From Deinandra increscens subsp. villosa (lineage: Eukaryota > Streptophyta > Magnoliopsida > Asterales > Asteraceae): a stretch of DNA of 64,000 nt. Position numbers and translations under genes: made by a program. Each line of letters starts with the position of its first letter. The first letter of the stretch is position 1. The notes under the pieces were generated by a model. The model did no database searches and was not told the DNA's origin. It worked only from the letters and a program-made list of their open reading frames with translations. Location of the stretch: contig JBCNJP010000008.1 in NCBI GenBank assembly GCA_039602395.1, positions 18,606,354-18,670,353 on the forward strand, given 5' to 3'. Positions 1 to 11,260 of the stretch are shown piece by piece.

Positions 1-2837
1 TATATGCACACACCTTGATTGGTTTTTACACATCTATTATGGGTCAAGTTCTTTGCAATACTATATTATTTGTGATTTTAGACCCAAGTCATATGATTAC
101 ATTCTTCATTAATTTACTTGCCATTGGATTGCATAACCATTGTAGTTAATGTCCAAATGACCCATTTAATTCATTTGACCCGTTAAGACGGGTTCTTGCC
201 TTTGGTAATTCCCAACGGCTCATTTGACCGCTTTTACGCAATGGGGATCTATGGTTCTCCAACCATTTATGATCCTTCTTTCTTTGTTACATAGCATGGA
301 TTCTATAAACCCATTTCTGCTCATTGTAACTTATTATTCTTCTGTTGATTCATCCGAATCTTTCTTATGGTCAAATCTAGTCGTTTGGGAACCCCTTAGC
401 ATTGGGGCTTCATGGTTCCTTGAACCATTCGTCACCCTTTTATTAAAACACATGGTTCGTTTTATAAGTATGAACTACATGTTTTCAAATCTAATACTTG
501 TAACAATAACGATGTTACCCGAAAAAATAGCAACTTCACATATGTGGCTCCTTAGAGCCATTTAACCTACTTGACCCAATAGCTTGGGCTTCAGCTAGTC
601 ATAAAACCACTAGGCAACATTTTTGCATTCTAGTATGGTTTTTATGGACCGTTTATGTATTTCAACCCAATATTTAAACACACACTTTACCCTGACAATT
701 CAAGGTTTCTATTTAACTTTCTGGTAATCTACTTATTCTTATGAGGGTACCTTAATTGGTACTTAACCATTCATTTCATGGTAGGAACATATATCATAGC
801 ATATTAGCTAACTTATAGGGTGTAAGTAATACTTACCTCGATTCGTCCTAAAGTCCTTTACCACTTCATCCGGTTGACCCATTTGATTCCAAGCTTAAAA
901 CCTAGCTTTTTCAATGGTCAACATTTAACTCTTTAGTATTCCCTTTCATGACAAATCCAGCCATTTAGGTACTAACAATTTCCATTATGCATATTCATCA
1001 TATTTTATGTTCCAATTGAAACCAACACTTTGACTTATAAAGTCCAACCAACAATTTACATACGAACACATATAATTGCATTAATCACATATCATATAGG
1101 TCATATAATATGCCAATTTAACTTTCATGCATGTATAGAGCAAGTATAATCACAACTTCAATCTTAATTGATTTTAGAAGGTAATATTTGTGTGTAGACT
1201 TTTCCAGCTATGCTGCTGTAATTGGCCATTGTGACCATCTTACTATTTTTTCCAGCATTCCATGTTTAAAGATGGAATGTAGTATACTGAAAGAGCTTTC
1301 CAGGCATATATGGCACATCCTCTAACGATTTTTCTATGATTTTATACGATTTTTCTAAAAACAGGACAGCAACCATAATTTTTCCTAAACAGCATGCTGG
1401 AAAATTGAGTGACCATATTAACAGGTCAGTTTGACCCATTATACATCGGATTCAGTTTCCGGTGTTCAAATATCAAACGTAGTATTCAAAACAAGATTTT
1501 CAATCATGTATCATACATCCTAAATGGACATACAAGTCATCTTATACGACACTTACAAAACAGCCACACGACTAGATTTTTATCTTTTTCATGGTTTCAT
1601 ACAATTCCATTTAACACATTTTTTCAAGCATGGGTTTTCAAAATTCATACCCATTCTTCTTTCATTCTCTCTAATAGTGTATCAACCCCACACTTATTCA
1701 TTGATTCAAGCATTTTATCTAAGTTAGGCATTTCATCAAACACTTAGTGTGCATTAACATTCATATGCCTTTCTCGCGTTATCTCGATAATCGCTCGGAT
1801 TTGGCACACGTGCCATCCTCGACTTGTTTTGAATTCCACGATCCTTCGTTTTTGTCGTTTACGTTAGACTTATAGTTTATAGAACACACACTTATACTCA
1901 TATGCTCGTTAGGTGATTGATTGCTTGCACAAGACTCGTTCTTGCTACTTGAATTAACTGTTTATCTGGAAACTTTGCTGAGCAACCTAAGGTGAGTTTC
2001 ACAGCCCCATTTTACTTATTTTAATCCTGTTGGGGGAGATTAACATGCAAACACTTGAACTGTTAGATATATACCCATTACATATGAGCTATTACCCAAT
2101 TCATGCAACTTACTAGGTTTTGCCAATTACCTCTGTTGACACACATCATATGACATACATTCATCACATAATTTCAGCAATTAAAGTTATATTATCTAAC
2201 TTCTCAACCCTTAAATCATACGACCTAACTTTGGGGTTTTTCATGCTTAATTTCACTAGCTTCTCAAGATTAAAGTCTTAAGCAAGCATACCAAGCATTA
2301 ACAACAATGTTTACATCAAAATCGCAGCTTCTAATAGCCAAATTCATCTTAGAAATTCGGAACTTAGCATGCAAGTAAATTAAGATTACTTACACAACAA
2401 CCTCCAAGAGTTTCACCATGTTTGAAGCTTCCAATTTCTTGCTTAACCCACCAAAATCGCACCTTGAACCCTTTTGTTGCAAAATTTCGATTTTGGAGAT
2501 GAAAGGGGGAGAGTTCATGTTATTTTTTTCAGCCCCAAATCTGATTTCCAGATTTCATAAGTGAACTTTTAAGAATTGACACTCCTAGTCCCTCTAGTTT
2601 GGCCCTTTAATAATTATTAATATTACACTTACACATTATTTACATCCTAACCGTGTTTAGGATTTGGGACGAAATATTGCATTTTCCTCAATTTATCAAA
2701 ACATTACATCTTATGGTTTTCGGGATATTATTAGGTTCTAAATTGGGTACTAGCATAGTAAACCCCAATGTCCTCCTAATATCATCAATTAGTTGACACC
2801 TCGGTTAATTTAGGACATCCCAAAATTGGGATGTTAC
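1..2837. repeat. Decayed Ty3/gypsy-type LTR material
   Basis: No coding region is convincing here. The right edge at 2818-2837 reads CCAAAATTGGGATGTTACA, which on the minus strand is a typical gypsy LTR start (TGTAACATCCC). The 20-mer CAACCTAAGGTGAGTTTCAC at 1983-2002 also occurs in LTRs D (18839) and E1 (33865), in plus orientation. The stretch may therefore be two LTR remnants in opposite orientations rather than one LTR. The left end lies outside the window, so no target duplication can be tested. Short ORFs here (for example 224-565) have no recognisable domain. Confidence 0.5.
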
Positions 2838-3562
2838 ATCGAACCCCAGTTCCAAGGGTAGTGGTAAAAAGCAAAAATCAAATGGTCTAATTAAACACTT
2901 GAACAAGTTGCTGAATAGCAATATATAACAGTGTAGGACTCGAACCCCTTTTTAAAGTAGGGACCCACAAAGGAAAAAAGGAACTAAAAACATATGAATC
3001 ACGCAAAGAAAGAATCGAACCGACAACCTGTTGCTCGAGTGACATAAATTTCAAGACTAACCCATTGGGCAAGAGTGTAAGTTGTTATGCATTCGCTAAT
3101 TAATTAAACTATATAATATGAAAACACTTCTAATGGCAATTTAGTAAGTTAGAAGAGTTATCTAGTTTCTGGAAAATAAAAACCGCTTGCGAGGATCGAA
3201 CCGGGTGATCCAGGTGAGAAGGGAGCGTTCGAACCAGCTCACTTGGCTAGTCAAATGTGTTCTACACTTGAATCAAATTTAAAACATAGATCTATTTTTA
3301 TGGCAATCTTGTAAATAAGTGGAGAAGTTGTTGAATGTATTATGTAGAAATGTAAATGAAAAATCAAATATAAAGGCGATTATTCATACGAGCGTACGAA
3401 GCTAGTTTTGAGAAATACGTACTTTATTAATTTATTACATAGAGTAGTGTTTATGTCATTATTAAGTTTTTTCCAGACTTCTTGCGTTTTTTATGCTTCG
3501 TCATTATTCTCGATCCGTTCCTGATTATGTTATGATTTAAGTCACCAAATATTGGTAATATG
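2838..3562 (-). repeat. Intergenic repeat with two tRNA-like segments
   Basis: No gene is seen. On the minus strand, 3075-2987 and 3245-3185 each combine a box-A-like start (for example TAGCCAAGTGAGCTGG) with a box-B-like GGTTCGATTC or GGTTCGATCC further on, the arrangement of an RNA polymerase III internal promoter. They do not fold into a complete tRNA that I can recognise. They may be SINE remnants or tRNA-like parts of an old LTR. The stretch ends at the left target duplication (ATATG, 3558-3562) of element A. Confidence 0.3.
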
Positions 3563-3922
3563 TGTAAAACCGAGATACGATCTTACTACTGCGTGTATCA
3601 ATCAATCATAGTAAACACAGATGTAAATAAGAGATTTCGTATTGAATCACTTGGAGATACAATGAAAGCTCTCTAGTTTCTCTCTCTAGCACACATACAC
3701 AGAAAGTGTAGAATGACTCAGAGTGTTAACATTCATTCTAACACAAACCTATTTATAGTTAGTGACTAAACAGGCTGCGTACCAGATGGTACGTGCGTAC
3801 CATTTGGTCCGGCGGACCATTTGGTCCGGTGCCAATGATATTGTCACTAAAACTCATACTAAGACACGCTCACATAGATACAATACACAAGACACATCAT
3901 AGCATAGGTATATGCTCTAACA
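3563..3922 (-). repeat. Element A 3' LTR (360 bp)
   Basis: In sense orientation it starts TGTTAGAGCATATACC and ends GGTTTTACA. It carries an inverted CpG motif built from GGACCATTTGGTCC units (near 3790-3833). The gag-side neighbour is the purine tract whose complement reads AACTCCCCCTTAACG (3923-3937). It differs from the right LTR at about 6 of 360 bases. Confidence 0.93.
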
Positions 3923-5579
3923 AACTCCCCCTTAACGTGTAGTGTATCTATAATCTAACAAAACTTCAGCCTTCAATCTTCAACATCGCTGCATCCGATC
4001 TTCAACTTGAAATCCAGTCAGAGATAGAGCTTGCATGGCTGGATCACTCTTGAATCATCTTTGATCTTCAAGATCCACTTGTGAAAGATATAACAAACTC
4101 CACTTTTACCATGCTTGAGTCTTGACACACATAACCTGCAATTTCAGAAGACAGAAACGCGGTTTCCTTTTTCTTTTGAAAATTAATTTAATCTTGGCGC
4201 AAAACTTCTCTTTGAGAATCCAAGATAGGTTTTTGAAATTTGATTTCGTATCACATGTCGATCGGTCGAAAACAAATAAGAAATAAAATCTTTTTGGCTT
4301 TTTAAAACTTTATATCAAAACACACCGAAAATCTTATTGGACTTTTCAGATATGAAACATAAATGCAATACAGAATCAGACACTATTTTTGTCTTTTGCG
4401 AGAAAGATCACAACTTGGGATCATATTAAACCTAATATGCTGAACTACATTTCAATTTCAATTACTCCAGCACACAAGTCATGTCGATTACTGGTATAAT
4501 TTGTCCATCTTAAACTCAGGCACAATCATACTCATAACATCTGGATATGTTATTGTATTGATTTGATTTGCCATGACCAGTGTACCCCACACTATCAGAC
4601 ATACGCAGATATGTATTTTCTTTTATATTTCACTTTGTGTTCATTTGTGATTTAATCACATAATGATTGTATTTATGATTTAGTCAACTGTGTTCCATGC
4701 AAAAAGAAATAAGAACGTTAAATCGTCTACCTTAAGGTCGATCTTTCGATACGCAGATAAGGCCTCGGATTTAACAAAATAAGAAAATTAAAACAAGTTG
4801 AAATTGTATAACCCAACAACAATCAGGTCGGTACTCCCGTACACGCAGAGAAAGTCCGATGAGTTATACGAAACACCAAAGAAAATAAAGCAGAACGTCA
4901 AACGAACAACGATCAGGTCGATCTTTCGATACGCAGAGAAAGTCCGATCGTTTGACAAAATAAAGAAAATCAAACAAGTTTGAATCTTTGCAAAATGAAC
5001 ACATGTATACACAGTAACTTCTCATTTTCTTTTTCACATATCTTTTTCTTGATATATTATGAGATACGCATCAAGATGTTGTCCACTTGGTCAAGCATTA
5101 GTATTTAATGTGTTTATCCCATCTGAATACTTTCTGATTGAATGCCGAGCCTACCAAGCACATCGAACAATGATCTTATGGCTTTTTCATCTAATTTATC
5201 CACGAGTCAGACACGTAAGCCAATGTACCATCATTTCCCAATTATGTCGGATACAATTTCTCATTTTTCAATGTTTTTGGATTTTCTGTTTTTCTCCCCC
5301 TTAAAATGAAAACTCTATTTTTGGATTTTCATTTTAACACAAACAAAAACACTATTTTTGGTATGTGCAGTTTTCTCCCCCTAAACTACATACGAAATGT
5401 AAAAGAAAGAAAATTGACCTTTCGACATGGACACCTTGCAGTTTTAGCTTTCAGAAAAATTTCAATTTTGAAATTGATATCACATGTAATTTAACTTAAA
5501 TCAGCAGAATACTCCTCCATCAGCAACTTTTCAATCACCGATAGGTCTTCTAAAAGTACCTGCACACTGGTCAAACACA
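3923..5579 (-). other. Element A post-gag non-coding module
   Basis: This 1.66-kb stretch between the gag stop and the 3' LTR stands where pol would be. It has no long ORF. It is homologous along most of its length to 43909-45614 of element B, although A and B have different LTRs. Shared landmarks in gag-to-LTR order are: a segment next to the gag stop (5546-5580), a block containing GCCGAGCCTACCAAGCA (near 5143-5159), three stem-loops (4956-4717) and a run near 4200-4450. Extra purine tracts appear as CTCCCCCTT near 5295 and CTCCCCCTA near 5375. Conservation without coding capacity points to a cis-acting RNA function such as packaging; that is inference. Confidence 0.75.
4717..4956 (-). ncRNA. 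Triple stem-loop of element A
   Basis: There are three hairpin units, at 4956-4897, 4869-4806 and 4775-4717 in sense order. Basal stems are GTCAAACGA/TCGTTTGAC (9 of 9 pairs), GTATAACTC/GGGTTATAC (9 pairs, one G-U) and GTTAAATC/GATTTAAC (8 of 8). All three share an internal segment around CTGCGT and a small apical hairpin: ATC-GAAA-GAT in units 1 and 3, GTAC-GGGA-GTAC in unit 2. The caps fit the GNRA tetraloop rule. Different stem sequences with kept pairing indicate selection on RNA structure. No known RNA family is recognised. Confidence 0.7.
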
Positions 5580-8500
5580 TCAGTTTATAAATGACCCGAA
5601 GCGAATTGCTTCTGGTCGCCCAGTGTCCTGGTTTCCTTTCGAAACCACCTTAGGTTTCCAGTTTTGTTGTTTTGGTAAATCAGTATTTGATGAACTAGTC
5701 ACTGTTGATTGTGACGAACAACCTACATATGGAACATTTTGAAAACGAGGAATAAATCTTCCTTGAGTTTTGAAAAATGTAGGTTGTGAATATTCATCAA
5801 ATACTCTACCATATTCATCAATGAATCGTTGTTTGGCAGCTTTGCCAACATGTGGAACCTTTCCTTTTCTTGAACTAGAAGCAGCAGAAACCGGACAATC
5901 TTGTGCCATATGCCCCTTTTGTCGGCAATTATAACACAAGCGATTGTTTACATTTCGCCTTTTGGGAATCTGCAAAGCTTCACAAACATCAACATCTCCA
6001 AAATGATCATAAAAAGAATCGAATACCTGATATCGATGATCATGAACCCATTTTGAAGTCGGGCTTTTTGGAGCAGAATTTGATCCTCCAAAAGAATATG
6101 TAGCACCCTGTGGCTTCTTGCTCTTCAGATCAACATTCTTGACAAAAACTTCGGCAATTTTCTGAGCATCCACACAATGGAGTGGGAATTCGTTATTAGA
6201 AAATATTTGTTCCAAACCCTTGAGTTTGTAAAACCTCTCGGGTTGAACCTTGTCAGCTTTAAAAACATCTTTCTTGACTTGTTTCAGGTTGCCTTGCTTC
6301 AGATTTTGTTGTTTTGAACCTTGAGACCCATCAACTTTAACATTCTTGGTCTTGTAACCCAACCCAACATGTTTACCCGAAATCTTTTCATCAGAACCAG
6401 AAGATTTATGTCCGTTCTTTGCAAGACGCGAAAACTCAGCTTTCACTGCTTTAACATTCTTTTGGTCATAGAAAATCCTTTCATCAATAGCAGTCTTCTC
6501 AGTGGAACTTGCCGATTTCTCTTCTTCAGTAGACGTAGAAACAGACACAACCGTTTCATCTTTCTGATCTTTCTGTGACTTCACAACCTTTCCCCCATCA
6601 GATTTCTTATCAACAAATTCAGAATAATCACCAGTTTCTTCCTTTTCCTTCAGATCATTAACACCTTCTTTGAGACTATCTGGTGGTGAAACTGTTTTGG
6701 TAAACAATTTCTCAAAATTTCCATCTTTGGCCAAGAAACTTGTAAAAGATGTAGAATTTGTAACATTGTTCAAAAGACGTTTTGAATCAATGACTTCAAT
6801 CTTTAGTTCAGAAATTTGTTGTTGAGCCTTAGCCAATTCTGTTTCCGTAGCAATCAACTTCTTAGCCACTTTATGAGTTTCATACTTTTGCAACCTCAAC
6901 TCATCTAATCCAGCCCACAATTCCTTCGTCAGCTTATCTTCATTTCTTTTCTAGAATATCCAAATTTGAAGTTTGCAACTTATTTACTCTTGCCAGTTCT
7001 CGCTCCTCATCTAACAACTTCTCCATATCAAGCTGATATGCTTCAATTTTAGCAACCGAGTCATCAGAAGCCTTGGTAAGTAAATCAAGTTTAATCTTGG
7101 ACTTTTCAAACAAATTATTAAAATCATTGGCAGCATGCTCAGCTTCTGCCTTCCATTTCGCAACTTCAATGACTAAGTCATCCTTTTCTTCAGATAACTT
7201 TGTAACTTTCTGTTCAAACTCCTGTTTAACACTTTGAAATTTTGATTCTTTCTCAACAAACTCTGCTTGAAAATCTGAAAACTTTGCTTTTTGAGAAGAA
7301 AATTCTTGAATTAGATCTTCTAACTTTTAGTGTTCATTTTCCAATTCTTCTATCCTTCTTTTATTTTCCTGAATCAACAACCCATTTTCCTTTATCAATC
7401 CTTCTATCTTCTTGTCTTTCTTAGAACAGAACTCACAAACCGATTCATAGCCACTATTTCCAGAACCACTTATTTCAGATTCAGAATCAGAATCAGTTAA
7501 TTCTTCTTCAACATCATTATGAACAATTTGAGCAATCATTGCAGATGCGGGAATCCACGTAGACTCATCATCGGAATCGGGAGTACAATAAGTACCTTTA
7601 TCCGAAATAATAGCAGTTAAAGCAAGGGGTGGAGAATCATCAGAAGTTCGTCCCCAGTCATATTGTTTATCAACTTGAGAAACTAAAGCTGTTGGAGACT
7701 TGGATGAAGAGGCATTTGATTTTGAACATTCACGAGCAAAATGTCCGAAATTAGAACATTTGAAGCATTTTGCTTTGGATTTATCTATTCCAACCTTGCC
7801 ATCTGGATTTAAACTTTGAAAACCTGTCTTCTTTTTGAATCTTTTAACTCTTTGAGCTAACATTGCCAATTGCCAATTGATATCCATTTGCTCAAGATTA
7901 TCAGGATCAATCTGATCAAAATCTTCTTCTATCAGATTAGATGTTGTCAAACCACCATTCAACAATCCATAATATGAAGATAACAAGGCTGAAATTAATG
8001 CCAAGTGCTCATCTGGTGTTTTTGCTGAATATGAAGTGGGACTTGAATGATTTGGAACAGTGAAGTTACATCCTCTTGATGAATTTCCAGAATTTCCTGA
8101 ACCATGACCAGCAACAAAAGCTGTTTGAGGTGGATTTGATGAGTCAACACCAAATGATTTAGAATTTGCATCGATACTTGCAGAATTTTGACCATGGTAC
8201 AATTCAGGATTTTGGAATTGAGCAGTTGACTTGTTTGAGGTCATCATTTCCATCTCTCTAGCATGAAGCTTTCCGGTTAAATCATGAAATGATAATGCAG
8301 AATATTCTTTATCATGAGTAAGTAATAATACATAGTTTTCCCACTTTTCCGGTAATGCTTCCATCAATTTCTCTTTCAATTCCTCCTCGGTCTTTTCAAT
8401 TTTAACCACTTTCATCTCACTAATCAGATGTGAAAACCTTGAAACAAGAGCAAAAATGTTTTCTTTTTCATAGTGTTGAAAATTTTCAAATTCCATGTTT

Positions 8501-8921
8501 AACACTTTTCGTCTACTCTTCTTATATTGGTCATTGCCTTCACATCGAGCAGATAAAGCATCCCATAACTGTTTAGATTTCTTGCAAGTACTGAATTGAT
8601 GCAACAGCTCAGTAGGTAAAGCCATGGTAAGATAACCATAAACTTTTTGTTCAAGCTCATAACTTTTTCTTTCATCCTTATCAAAATCTTGAATTTCTTT
8701 ATACTCACCATCTGCAGTTGGACGTACATACAACTTTTGAATTGGAATCCATAAATCAATATCGTTTGTGCTGATGTATGCAGAAAAACGTTGCTTCCAA
8801 TTTTGATAATCTTTCAACTTTAACAGCTTAGGAACTTTCTGACTTGTTCCTATTTCATTATAAAATTGAGCATAGCTTGTACCGTGCTTTGCATAGCCGC
8901 AAACGCTTGAAAATCGGACAT
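5580..8921 (-). pseudogene. Element A gag (large, two CCHC knuckles, broken)
   Basis: Retrotransposon capsid protein. The true start is the ATG at 8921-8919 (MSDFQAFAAMQS, as in B and G). Near 8860 a base is missing relative to B, so the long downstream frame (to 7327) opens with unrelated residues. It contains a UBN2-type capsid domain (landmarks YLTMALP, LWDALSARCEG, LMEALPEKWENY), a first zinc knuckle CFKCSNFGHFAREC, an acidic stretch and a coiled coil. An in-frame TAA lies at 7329-7327. A second frameshift near 6950 leads into 6920-5580, which holds more coiled coil and a second knuckle CYNCRQKGHMAQDC and ends IRFGSFIN. Intact length would be about 1,100 residues, much longer than ordinary copia gag and in line with Sirevirus gags. 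It is damaged at three places despite young LTRs. Confidence 0.88.
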
Positions 8922-9647
8922 TTTTCACCGAAAATAATACTTCAAAAACTTCGAACTCAAAAACGGAGGTCTTCCAAGCGGATTTTGGGGGTCAAAACTG
9001 GACGGTACTGGCCATTAGGCCGGTACAAGTCTAGATCTCGTCGAGACGAACGTTTTGGCTGGTATTAGCTCCCGTAACTCTTTACGATTCTCAAGTTACG
9101 TCAGTTTTAGTGAAGGTCACTTTTCTGCCAGCGGACCAAACCAAATTCAGCGGACCAAATTTGCACTTCAACGGACCAGTTCCAGATCAATTTAACTAGC
9201 GGACCAGATTTGTACCTGCGGACCACTTCCGGATCAAATTCACCAGCGGACCAGATGCGGACCAGATATCCTCAGCGGATCAAATTTGGTACGGCGGACC
9301 AAATGGTACGGCGTAACTGCCAGCGGACCAGAAAGTAACCGCCACGGACCAAATTTTGAAGATTGCCTGGGCGGACCAGTTGCGGACCAAGTGTTCTTCG
9401 AGCGGACCAGACGAGTTTCACGCGGATTTCGATGGATTTTTCGAACTTTTGACGTTTTGAGCTAGAAAATGAATCAGTAAGGTGCGAAATCACTCCAGAA
9501 ACATTCAGAAATCATTTTTTATCACAGAAACACTCGGAATTGGAAGAATTTGATGAAAATGTGAAGAAACTCAAACTTTCTCTCTCTAAAAATCCAAAAA
9601 TTGATCAAAAACACAGCAGTAGAGCAACCAAATGCTCTGATACCACT
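8922..9647 (-). other. Element A leader with CGGACCA array and primer binding site
   Basis: Untranslated leader between the 5' LTR and gag. The primer binding site is at 9634-9645 (complement of TGGTATCAGAGC). At 9134-9411 the heptamer CGGACCA occurs 13 times on the plus strand, always in the same orientation but with irregular spacing. The motif is also in the LTR as GGACCATTTGGTCC palindromes. It is not a tandem repeat in the usual sense, because the flanks of each copy differ. Confidence 0.8.
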
Positions 9648-10007
9648 TGTAAAACCGAGATACGATCTTACTACTGCGTGTATCAATCAATCATAGTAAA
9701 CACGGATGTAAATAAGAGATTTCGTATCGAATCACTTGGAGATACAATGAAAGCTCTCTAGTTTCTCTCTCTAGCACACACACACAGAAAGTGTAGAATG
9801 ACTCAGAGTGTTAACATTCATTCTAACACAAACCTATTTATAGTTAGTGACTAAACAGGCTGCGTACCAAATGGTACGGGCGTACCATTTGGTCCGGCGG
9901 ACCATTTGGTCCGGTGCCAATGATATTGTCACTAAAACTCATACTAAGACACGCTCACATAGATACAATACACGAGACACATCATAGCATAGGTATATGC
10001 TCTAACA
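9648..10007 (-). repeat. Element A 5' LTR (360 bp)
   Basis: Same length and ends as the 3' LTR at 3563-3922, with about 6 substitutions. It lies next to the primer binding site, which marks it as the 5' LTR. The right target duplication ATATG follows at 10008-10012. Confidence 0.93.
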
Positions 10008-10564
10008 ATATGGTAGTATGTTGTTTTTATGTGAATGTACATGTGCTTATGGATAGATGCATGATTATATATGATTATGACATAAGAGTTGCGTGTTTAA
10101 GAAAACCATTTGTGTTATTTTAAAACAAAGCTTGTGTGATTACAAGACACACTCACGTTTTTTATATGTTCTTAACAGGGTTGCAAAATGATAAGTCAGA
10201 TTTATGTGTTAAAATATATTGTTTTTGCTTGAATTTGTTTTTGTTTTTAAGTAAATATGTTTGTGTTTGATAAATGAATACGTAATTATTGTTAATGTTT
10301 TTGATTTAGTAGTCAATTAAGTTGATGAAACTTCTGTTTGCGTATTAAGAGATGCATTTGCGTTATTATGTAAGAAAACTTATGTAAATTTTCTAATGTA
10401 CTAGCGTTATTATGGAACTTTACAAGTTTGTTAACTTGTTTCTGGTATTGAGTCATGTGAAAGTGAAGATATAGAAAAAGTGATTACATGGAGAATCCGA
10501 AAGGATTTTTAAAACTTTTTTATTTTAATTATTTCTTTGGACTTGTTACCTTTTTCGTTTAAAT

Positions 10565-10812
10565 TGTAACAGCTCAAGCCAACCGTGCCAAGATATTTCC
10601 GCTTTGCCCCCTATGGATTGCCCATCCTGGAACTCACGGTTTTGTTTTCACCCGATGAGTTCTTGCTTAGGTAAAACACGTCTTGGTAGAGAAGGTTTCA
10701 AGCCTCCTTTTAAGGAAAACTCCGTTCTCCTCGTCAACCAATGTGGGACTTACATCTCCATCCCCTTAGGAGATGTAAGTCCCACATTGGAGATAGGGCT
10801 TAACAGAACATA
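10565..10812 (+). repeat. TRIM-like conserved repeat fragment
   Basis: It begins TGTAACAGCTCAAGCCAACC and runs through TTCCGCTTTGCCCC and CCAATGTGGGACTTACATC. I recognise this layout from a short repeat (TRIM-type LTR) found across many flowering plants; that recognition is from memory, not a search. The end is unclear. At 10738-10790 it contains a perfect 22-bp inverted repeat with a 9-base loop. The rest of 10008-11260 holds no gene; 11040-11080 has a CACCTTAGGG segment like that of gypsy LTR E2. Confidence 0.5.
10738..10790. repeat. Perfect 22-bp inverted repeat
   Basis: The arms at 10738-10759 and 10769-10790 are exact reverse complements (left arm CCAATGTGGGACTTACATC plus TCC), separated by ATCCCCTTA. 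The structure could be a stem-loop in RNA or a fold-back created by a head-to-head duplication of the repeat end. Confidence 0.85.
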
Positions 10813-11260
10813 AGTCAAAAAACTTCGTTCTCCTCTCTCCCAAAGGTCGGGTAGGGCTTGTCAGGCCCAGTAGATCTACCTTATAATTCGACGTTATAAA
10901 TTATTCATGGTTCACCTCAATGGAAGGACTTTCAGCAAACATTTCATCTATGGTTTATAAATTTTTTGTATAAATCATCAAGTTTAAGTTGTAAAACCAA
11001 GTTACCGTATGTCTTTTCCCCTGAAAGCGTAAACAGTTAGAAAGTGGGGTATGAACTCACCTTAGGGTGTAAATTTAGTATTTCCAAACAACCATCCGAA
11101 GAAAGCAGTGAATCTCCTTAGACTTCACCTATGACACGTAACCGTGTGAGTGTTGACTGCGTTGACCGATTATCCTGACAACACGCGAACAATAGACAAG
11201 TGGACTTGATTATACATTGATGATCCAATTTAGGTTTTCTTTATTTATCCTAACATGAAT

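Larger units (their letters stand above)
3563..10007 (-). mobile_element. Element A: complete gag-only Ty1/copia retrotransposon
   Basis: Complete LTR element of 6,445 bp on the minus strand, flanked by a perfect 5-bp target duplication ATATG (3558-3562 and 10008-10012). The LTRs are 360 bp each and differ at about 6 positions by eye, so insertion was recent. The primer binding site (9634-9645) matches the 3' end of initiator tRNA-Met. A purine tract abuts the 3' LTR (minus strand, ending at 3923). Between them lies only a large gag with two CCHC knuckles and a long non-coding module. No protease, integrase, reverse transcriptase or RNase H is found, so movement must depend on enzymes supplied in trans. 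This resembles the TR-GAG class of non-autonomous elements. Confidence 0.92.

Noticed and set aside
224..565. A 113-residue frame with hydrophobic stretches
   Set aside because: No domain, no start context, no homologue elsewhere in the window, and it lies in LTR-like sequence.
9134..9411. CRISPR array or tandem satellite
   Set aside because: The repeated unit is only 7 bases, the spacing is irregular and the DNA is plant nuclear.
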